Of a stretch of DNA of 38,798 nucleotides, positions 32,377-38,798 are shown one piece after another. Source of the DNA: Candidatus Binataceae bacterium (GTDB lineage: Bacteria > Desulfobacterota > Binatia > Binatales > Binataceae); the NCBI GenBank assembly GCA_035500095.1, contig DATJXN010000020.1, positions 1 to 38,798 on the forward strand, read 5' to 3'. Within the stretch, counting starts at the first letter, position 1; every line of letters starts with the position of its first letter. The notes under the pieces were generated by a model that was given only the letters and a program-made list of their open reading frames with translations, made no database searches and had not been told where the DNA came from. Both the position numbers and the translations under genes were made by a program.

Positions 32377-34248
32377 ATGATGGTGCTGCTGGTTTGCCTT
32401 GGATGCCTTGCGCTGGTCGCTGGCGTAAGCGGCTACCTGGTTATCGGACGCAACCGCTACGGCGCCAAACACTCCGGACGCCCGCTGGAGCTTGGCGCCT
32501 CACAGAGCGCGCTTAGCCAGGGTTCGATACGGCCCGAGCCCTGCCGCACGATCAGGGTCTATTTCATCAAGCCGTCGCGGTACGACGAGCACGGCTACGT
32601 CCAGTTCTTCCGCTATGGGGTGCAGCCCAACAACACCCTGACCGTGCTGGCGGCGCTCAACGATACCTTCAACAAGCGCTATTCGGCCCAGCGCAACGTT
32701 TACCTGCAGACCGTGCTGTGGGACGAGATTTGCGATGGCGCGGTGTCGCCCGAAACGATCGTCGCGATCAAGGAAAAGGCGCGCGAGGACGGCGTCGAGC
32801 TGCTAATCGGACTGTCCGGCGTGCAGTCCAACCAATATCCGCGCGGCCGCGACCTCGCCATGCAGTTCGTTGCCCAGGGTTTGCCCACCATGATGGGCGG
32901 CTTTCACGTCAGCGGATATCCCGACTCCGTCAAGTTTCTCAACAGCTGCGGCGTGACCACGATCGTCGGCGAAGCGGAAAACCTGTGGGGCCAGATCATC
33001 GAGGATTTCCTCCGCGGCGAGCTGCGGCTCAATTACGCGGTCACCGAAGGCATCCGCGCCAAGACCGGCCAGGAAGATATCATCGTGCCGCAGATCGCCG
33101 AGGCCCAGTTGCCCGTGATCGACGATCGCTACCTGACCCGCTTCTTCAACGAAGCGATGACCACGATCGATACCTCGCGCGGATGCCCGTTCACCTGCTC
33201 TTATTGCAGCGTCAAGAACGTGATGGGCCGCACGATGCGCTCGCGCGAGCCCGAGGCCGTCGTGCACTGGGTGCGCGACGCAATCCGCTTCCACGGGATC
33301 GAATCGCTGTTCCTGGTCGACGACGACTTCTTTCGCAGCCCGCGCTGGGAGGAGATCCTGACCGGCCTGGTTGAGGTCAAGAAGGAGTTCCCGCAGCTTA
33401 GTTTCATGATGCAGGTTGACGTTGACGCCTCTTGCTACGCCAACGTCGCGCCGGGCGAGACCGAGGGCGCCAAGCATCGGCGCAGCAAGCGCTTCGTCGA
33501 ACTGGCGGCGCGCGCCGGATGCTATCAGGCTTTCGTCGGAATCGAGTCGCTCAATCCCGACAACCTCAACCACGCGACCAAGTACCAGAACACCGACGAC
33601 CGGCAGCATCGGCTGAAGCTCGATGAGTCGCGCGCGCGGGTGCTCGAGAAGTACCGCCGCCTGGTCGACAACTGGCATCGCGTCGGCGTTTCCGTCCACG
33701 CGGGCTACATGCTCGGCTTCCCCTTCGACGGCCCCGATTGCGGACGGATAGCGGCGAAGACGCTGCGCAAGCTCGGCTTTGACATCGTGTCGTTCTTCAT
33801 CATGACGCCGCTGCCCGGCACGGAGGACCAGGTCCGCTACGCCAAGGAAGGCGCGATCATCGACTGGGACTTCAATAACCTCGATTCCCAGCACGTCACG
33901 CTCAAGCACGAGCGGCTGGACACCGATTCCTGGATGCGCGCCTACCGCGACGCATTTACCGGCTTCTATTCGTTCGCGAGCCTGCTCAGGACCATCTTCA
34001 CCGTGGCTGGCGGGCGCGGGCTGAGCGCCGAATCGCGCCGCTCCACGCTGCGGCAGTTCATGTACTACTTCTTCAGCTATCGCCAGGGCCGCCATCCGAT
34101 GGTCGGCGGGGTATGGCAGATTCTGCGGCGCGACGTGCGCCGCGCCGCGATTACCGATGAAGAGGCGTACCGGCACTATCTCGGCGGGATGCGCTTCGAC
34201 GCGATCCTGCGCGGCGAGGGCGGCGGCTTCGCGACGGCTTCCGCCTGA
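32377..34248 (+). CDS. Membrane-anchored B12-type radical SAM protein
   Basis: A 623-residue protein with a hydrophobic N-terminal helix (about residues 3-23, LLVCLGCLALVAGVSGYLVI), then a cobalamin-binding-like Rossmann region (about 57-230; IRVYFIKPSRYDEHG, LLIGLSGVQSNQYPRG, GLPTMMGGFH) and a radical SAM barrel. The 4Fe-4S cysteines are C270-x3-C274-x2-C277 in RGCPFTCSYC. FLVDDDFFRSP, AFVGIESLNPDNL and GYMLGFPFDGPD are later barrel motifs. B12-type radical SAM enzymes methylate or rearrange inert carbons, for example in hopanoid or other lipid modification; the membrane anchor suggests a lipid substrate here, which is inference. A terminator follows. Confidence 0.85.
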   Translation: MMVLLVCLGCLALVAGVSGYLVIGRNRYGAKHSGRPLELGASQSALSQGSIRPEPCRTIRVYFIKPSRYDEHGYVQFFRYGVQPNNTLTVLAALNDTFNKRYSAQRNVYLQTVLWDEICDGAVSPETIVAIKEKAREDGVELLIGLSGVQSNQYPRGRDLAMQFVAQGLPTMMGGFHVSGYPDSVKFLNSCGVTTIVGEAENLWGQIIEDFLRGELRLNYAVTEGIRAKTGQEDIIVPQIAEAQLPVIDDRYLTRFFNEAMTTIDTSRGCPFTCSYCSVKNVMGRTMRSREPEAVVHWVRDAIRFHGIESLFLVDDDFFRSPRWEEILTGLVEVKKEFPQLSFMMQVDVDASCYANVAPGETEGAKHRRSKRFVELAARAGCYQAFVGIESLNPDNLNHATKYQNTDDRQHRLKLDESRARVLEKYRRLVDNWHRVGVSVHAGYMLGFPFDGPDCGRIAAKTLRKLGFDIVSFFIMTPLPGTEDQVRYAKEGAIIDWDFNNLDSQHVTLKHERLDTDSWMRAYRDAFTGFYSFASLLRTIFTVAGGRGLSAESRRSTLRQFMYYFFSYRQGRHPMVGGVWQILRRDVRRAAITDEEAYRHYLGGMRFDAILRGEGGGFATASA

Positions 34249-34319
34249 GCGTAGTGAAGCGTCCCGGCAGGACTTACGTCCAGCGGCCGCTTCATCGGCT
34301 TGCCGCCGCGGATTTCAGA

Positions 34320-34349
34320 CGCCTGCCGGCGTGCCCGGCGGGCGTTTTT
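34320..34349 (+). terminator. Intrinsic terminator after the radical SAM gene
   Basis: CGCCTGCCGG (34320-34329) pairs with CCGGCGGGCG (34335-34344, one G-T pair) across a 5-nt loop, followed by TTTTT at 34345-34349. It is 72 nt after the stop codon. Confidence 0.85.
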
Positions 34350-34404
34350 CGTCGAAATTTCCTTATAGCAGCGGGGTCCGCGGCATAATAGGATAGCAGC
34401 GCCG

Positions 34405-35271
34405 ATGGACGCACTACCACTTGCGCAGTTGCGCAGTTTCCTGGTTCCCGGGCCTGAACGCCTTGCCGCCGAGCTTGTGCTCGGCGCGCTGGCGCTGATC
34501 GTTCTCAGTATCTACGTGCGCGGCCCTATCGGTACGTTCTTCCGGTGCATCGTCTTCGCCTGCGCGATGACCGTTATCATTGGCGGAACGGCGATCCTGA
34601 TGAATAACGTATCGCTGGCGGGGCCGCCCAACCCGGCCAGGCGCCTGCAGCGCTTCCTGACCGTGAATTGGGCGGCGACCAGCGAAAAGGGCGACGGTGC
34701 CGCCGCCTGCGCCGACCCGGCCCAACTTGGGGCCCGTGAGCCTGCCGACACGGAGCATCACGAACGCCGCCATGTGCGCCACACGGCGGCGCACACCGAG
34801 GCTGCGCCCGCTGTTGCGCCCACTGCGACTCCGGCGGCAAACGCAGCGAGCGCGGGCGCGGAAGGGGACTATCCGGAGTTGGTCCGCAACGCGTACCCCG
34901 GAATCCCGCCCGCGAGGCTGATGCAGGTGGTGGCCACGACAGTGAGCGGACTTCCGGGATGGCAAATCGTTAATTCGGATCCCACGACGCTCACGATCAA
35001 TGCGGTGTATCACACGCGCTTGCTTGACTTCACCGACGACGTGCGGATCGTCGTGACTCCGCGCAGCGAAGTTGACGTGTGCTCGCGCTCGCGCTTTGGC
35101 CAGGTCAAAACGCAGTCGCCGCTCGATTTCTGGCACGGGGACTTCGGCGCCAACATCGGCCACATCAAGGAGCTTTATCTGGCGCTCGGTCCGGCCACCA
35201 ATGAAGCGTATCGCCAGGTTGAAATCGAGCAGACCGCCCAGCAGCACGGGGTCAAGTCGCCCAGGCCGTAG
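34405..35271 (+). CDS. Membrane protein with C-terminal DUF1499 domain
   Basis: A 288-residue protein with two membrane helices near the N-terminus (about 20-38 and 45-65), a low-complexity Ala/Pro/His-rich linker (about 95-152) and a C-terminal DUF1499-like domain (about 158-275). DUF1499 features: GWQIVNSDPTTLTINAVYHT, LLDFTDDVRIVV, VDVCSRSRFG and DFGANIGHIKELYLAL. The family's function is unknown. The domain is probably on the periplasmic side. It stands alone after a terminator. Confidence 0.75.
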   Translation: MDALPLAQLRSFLVPGPERLAAELVLGALALIVLSIYVRGPIGTFFRCIVFACAMTVIIGGTAILMNNVSLAGPPNPARRLQRFLTVNWAATSEKGDGAAACADPAQLGAREPADTEHHERRHVRHTAAHTEAAPAVAPTATPAANAASAGAEGDYPELVRNAYPGIPPARLMQVVATTVSGLPGWQIVNSDPTTLTINAVYHTRLLDFTDDVRIVVTPRSEVDVCSRSRFGQVKTQSPLDFWHGDFGANIGHIKELYLALGPATNEAYRQVEIEQTAQQHGVKSPRP

Positions 35272-35377
35272 CGTGCGAGCAAAAGGCCACTTGACCCGGC
35301 ACCCCCGCCGCCGGAACATCGTTAACAGAGAAGTTTCGAAGCCGGGAATCTTGTTCACGAGGCAGTAAAACCCGAAT

Positions 35378-35650
35378 ATGCTCCGCGAAGCGCAAATCGA
35401 TTCACTGGCGAATCATCTGGTGCACGGGCTTGTCGCCCGCGGCATTATCAAGCCGCGCGTCGACGAAAAAGACCTGGTCGCCTGCGTGGTCGAGCTGATG
35501 TCGCAGAACTTCGAGACCGAATCCCGGATCGATGACGAGGCCGACAAGATGGCCGAGGAGCAGGCGCGGCTTAATCCAGGGGTCGATGCGACCCGGCTGC
35601 GCTCGATGATCCGCCAGCGCCTCGCGCAGAAGCGGAACTTCACCCTTTAG
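35378..35650 (+). CDS. DUF507 family protein, copy 1
   Basis: A 90-residue, mainly helical, charged protein of the DUF507 family (MLREAQIDSLANHLVHGL, then MIRQRLAQKRNFTL at the end). It is followed 37 nt later by a second DUF507 gene. Paired DUF507 genes are typical of Desulfobacterota, Myxococcota and related groups; the function is unknown. Cytoplasmic. Confidence 0.85.
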   Translation: MLREAQIDSLANHLVHGLVARGIIKPRVDEKDLVACVVELMSQNFETESRIDDEADKMAEEQARLNPGVDATRLRSMIRQRLAQKRNFTL

Positions 35651-35687
35651 CCGCGAGGCCGAACTGCTCGGGGCGGATGGCGATGCC

Positions 35688-35963
35688 ATGAAACTCAGCG
35701 AGGAGCGGATTCTTTACCTGGCGCGCGAATCGCTCGCAAAGCTTCGCGACGAGGGGCTGGCCGAGATACCTAACTTCGCTCTCGCGCTGCGCCAGGCGCG
35801 CGATTTGATCGCCGGATGGGAAGAGCAGGGCGACGCGATCGACGAGATCGTCCGCCGCAAGATCATCTCGCTCAAGCGCGGCGTAGTCGAGGGCAGCAGC
35901 GAATGGAACATCCTCTTCCGCCGCTATCGCGAAGAGGAGTTACGCAAGAAAGGCCCGCGCTGA
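35688..35963 (+). CDS. DUF507 family protein, copy 2
   Basis: A 91-residue helical protein beginning MKLSEERILYLARESLAKL and ending in WNILFRRYREEELRKKG, both recognisable DUF507 patterns. It complements the neighbouring copy, and the pair may form a heterodimer (inference). 29 nt later comes the frataxin-like gene, so the three are probably one transcript. Confidence 0.85.
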   Translation: MKLSEERILYLARESLAKLRDEGLAEIPNFALALRQARDLIAGWEEQGDAIDEIVRRKIISLKRGVVEGSSEWNILFRRYREEELRKKGPR

Positions 35964-35992
35964 TCCAGGCGGCGCGCCAGGATAACTCTCCG

Positions 35993-36319
35993 ATGGACCC
36001 CAGGGAATTTGCCGCCCGCTCCGACGCTTGCCTCGCCCGCGTGGCCAGGTGGCTGGAGGATTTCGACCCCGACGAAGTGGACTATAGCACCGGCGACGGC
36101 GCGGTGACGATGGAATTCCCCGACGGCGGGCGCTTCGTGCTGAGCCGCCAGAGCGCGACCTCGCAGGTCTGGCTCGCGGCCGGCGCTCACGGATGGCATT
36201 TCGACTACGACGCTGCGTCGGACCGATGGACCGGCGACAAGGACGGCCGGGACCTCTACTTCCGGCTCGCCGAAGCGCTCTCCGAAAAGCTGGGGCGGCG
36301 GGTCGAGTTCGAGGATTGA
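35993..36319 (+). CDS. cyaY: Frataxin-like iron-binding protein (CyaY family)
   Basis: A 108-residue protein with the frataxin alpha-beta pattern: an acidic first helix and loop (FAARSDACLARVARWLEDFD, PDEVDYSTGDG), then strands including VTMEFPDGGRFVLSRQ and the highly conserved QVWLAAGAHGWHFDY, and a final helix (LYFRLAEALSEKLGRRV). Frataxins bind iron and modulate Fe-S cluster assembly by the IscS-IscU complex; the acidic first helix is the iron-binding surface. ATG 35993 gives the usual length; the frame is open upstream within the DUF507 gene. No isc genes are nearby. Confidence 0.85.
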   Translation: MDPREFAARSDACLARVARWLEDFDPDEVDYSTGDGAVTMEFPDGGRFVLSRQSATSQVWLAAGAHGWHFDYDAASDRWTGDKDGRDLYFRLAEALSEKLGRRVEFED

Positions 36320-36453
36320 GCTCTCGGCCGAGCAAATTTAATCTCATTTTAATCATCTAACGCTATCTTTGCGGCGTTTGATTGTCGTAACGCGGAGATC
36401 GTTCCCTTGCGTCGCGCTTTGCGTTTCGATGAAGTCTGAGGTACTCTGAGCGA

Positions 36454-36480
36454 TTGGCACTCGGGCTTCGCGACTGCCAA
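36454..36480 (+). promoter_or_regulatory. CIRCE element (HrcA operator)
   Basis: TTGGCACTC (36454-36462), a 9-nt spacer and GACTGCCAA (36472-36480). This fits the CIRCE consensus TTAGCACTC-N9-GAGTGCTAA with G for A in each outer arm (compensated) and one uncompensated change (GAC for GAG). HrcA repression of groESL at normal temperature is predicted. hrcA is not in the window. Confidence 0.88.
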
Positions 36481-36508
36481 TTGACAATTAATCCTCCGTG
36501 ATTAATTT
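36481..36508 (+). promoter_or_regulatory. groESL promoter with internal palindrome
   Basis: A perfect TTGACA (36481-36486) directly follows CIRCE; the best -10 is TAATTT (36503-36508) at 16 nt. The spacer contains AATTAATC (36486-36493) and GATTAATT (36500-36507), a perfect 8-bp inverted repeat with a 6-nt gap. It may be a second regulatory site or only A/T-rich promoter sequence. Confidence 0.6.
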
Positions 36509-36575
36509 ACTGTGCGCGGAAATTGGTTCCGCCTAACACCACAATTACATCGAGGCAAGGAGGCTGCTGGTCCCC

Positions 36576-36863
36576 ATGAAAATCAGGCCATTGGGCGATC
36601 GCATTCTGGTCAAGCGCATCAAGGAAGAGGAAAAAACCAAGGGCGGGATCATTATCCCGGACACCGCCAAGGAAAAGCCCCAGGAGGGCAAGGTCGTGGC
36701 CGTCGGCAAGGGCAAGGTGACCGACGAGGGCAAGCTGCTGGCGCCCGACGTGAAGGCGGGCGACAAGATCCTGTTCGGCAAGTATTCGGGCAGCGAGGTG
36801 AAAATCGAAGGCGAAGAGCACCTCATCCTGCGCGAGGACGACATCCTGGGCGTGCTCGAGTAG
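36576..36863 (+). CDS. groES: Co-chaperonin GroES
   Basis: A 95-residue lid subunit of the GroEL chaperonin, forming a heptamer that caps the folding chamber. It begins [20 protein letters not shown], has the mobile loop [18 protein letters not shown] and ends [15 protein letters not shown], all canonical. GGAGG at 36559-36563 is the ribosome site. 66 nt before groEL, under the CIRCE-controlled promoter. Confidence 0.97.
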   Translation: MKIRPLGDRILVKRIKEEEKTKGGIIIPDTAKEKPQEGKVVAVGKGKVTDEGKLLAPDVKAGDKILFGKYSGSEVKIEGEEHLILREDDILGVLE

Positions 36864-38552
<1,689 letters not shown>

Positions 38553-38576
38553 GGGATGATGTAACGATGGAGTAAC

Positions 38577-38604
38577 CGCAGGCGCATCCGTGGATGCGCC
38601 TGCG
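38577..38604 (+). terminator. Hairpin 1 after groEL
   Basis: CGCAGGCGCATCC (38577-38589) and GGATGCGCCTGCG (38592-38604) form a perfect 13-bp stem with a 2-nt gap (the last C-G opens to a tetraloop). No T-tract follows. It probably protects or ends the groESL mRNA. Confidence 0.65.
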
Positions 38605-38620
38605 CGCAGGACTGAACGTC

Positions 38621-38658
38621 GGCGGGCGGCGGTTCCCGGATGGGGACCGCCGCCCGCC
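38621..38658 (+). terminator. Hairpin 2 after groEL, intron target
   Basis: GGCGGGCGGCGGTTCCC (38621-38637) pairs with 38642-38658 to form a 17-bp stem with one G-U pair and a GGAT loop. It looks like an intrinsic terminator stem whose T-tract is cut short: only ATT follows before the intron starts at 38662. Confidence 0.7.
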
Positions 38659-38661
38659 ATT

Positions 38662-38798
38662 GTGCGCCCAGCATGGCGCGTGACTTAAGAGGTGGAAGTC
38701 CTCTGTGCGAGCAGGCCGCGTCGAGCACTAGCGAAGCGCAAAGGCGTCATCGTGAGATGGGGTCTGGAGGAAGCGTGGAGCAAAGCCGCGAGCCGACG
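38662..38798 (+). mobile_element. Group II intron, 5' end (class C-like), cut by window edge
   Basis: The sequence starts with the group II 5' signature GTGCG. A first stem GCGCC-CAGCAT-GGCGC (38664-38679) is followed by a hairpin AGAGG-TGGAAGT-CCTCT (38688-38704), the usual AGGTG-AAGTCCT element of domain I. Further on come GAAGCGCAAAGGCG, then GGTCTGGAGGAAGCG and GAGCCGACG, in the same order as in domain I of known bacterial introns such as the Oceanobacillus iheyensis class C intron. Class C introns insert just after terminator hairpins, and this one starts 3 nt after a 17-bp stem. The rest, including any reverse transcriptase gene, lies outside the window. Confidence 0.85.

Larger units (their letters stand above)
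36320..36575. other. groESL upstream regulatory region
   Basis: 256 nt of A+T-rich non-coding sequence holding the CIRCE element (36454-36480), the promoter (36481-36508) and a second palindrome (36486-36507). No terminator for the frataxin-like gene was recognised. Confidence 0.6.

Overview
The window is GC-rich bacterial chromosome, read from one contig piece with a broken gene at its left edge and a broken mobile element at its right edge. A division and cell-wall (dcw) cluster with mraZ at its head, a MurE of the meso-diaminopimelate type, a PtsP-type nitrogen-PTS enzyme, a tandem pair of DUF507 proteins, a CIRCE-controlled groESL operon and a probable F420-dependent enzyme together suggest a Gram-negative lineage of the old 'deltaproteobacterial' kind (Desulfobacterota, Binatota or Methylomirabilota/Rokubacteria-like). 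That placement is inference from gene content; no rRNA gene is present to settle it.

Region 1 (1-262) is the start of a secreted-protein gene on the minus strand. Region 2 (439-16592) is a compact plus-strand dcw operon: mraZ, rsmH, ftsL, ftsI, murE, mraY, murD, ftsW, murG, murC, murB, ftsQ-like, ftsA, ftsZ. Most junctions are ATGA stop/start overlaps. It starts behind three TGGGA repeats at 10-nt spacing (the MraZ operator pattern) and ends in two tandem intrinsic terminators. murF, normally between murE and mraY, is missing and replaced by a 284-nt non-coding gap with a strong hairpin; ddl is also absent. FtsQ lacks an evident POTRA segment, FtsI has a PASTA domain, and FtsZ carries two copies of its C-terminal partner-binding peptide.

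Region 3 (16616-23000, minus strand) is a TetR-headed run of eight genes: tetR, a diverged ferritin-like protein, two NTF2-like proteins, two close paralogues of a ferritin-like (DUF455-type) di-iron protein, an M20 peptidase and an MFS transporter. A perfect 14-bp palindrome lies behind a TTGACA box upstream of tetR. This looks like an uncharacterised inducible metabolic operon and is the best candidate here for an undescribed system.

Region 4 (23222-29633) holds a small hypothetical protein, an RcnR-type metal sensor with a matching operator and a P1B-like ATPase that lacks the CPx motif, then a predicted F420-dependent oxidoreductase coupled to an MFS transporter, a JAMM protease and a dihydroorotate-dehydrogenase-like flavoprotein.

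Region 5 (29783-36319) holds ptsP, a membrane-anchored B12-type radical SAM enzyme, a DUF1499 membrane protein, two DUF507 proteins and a frataxin (CyaY)-like protein. Region 6 (36454-38798) is the CIRCE-groES-groEL operon with strong 3' hairpins. Three bases after the last hairpin the sequence becomes the 5' end of a group II intron resembling class C, the type known to insert behind terminator hairpins; it runs off the window.
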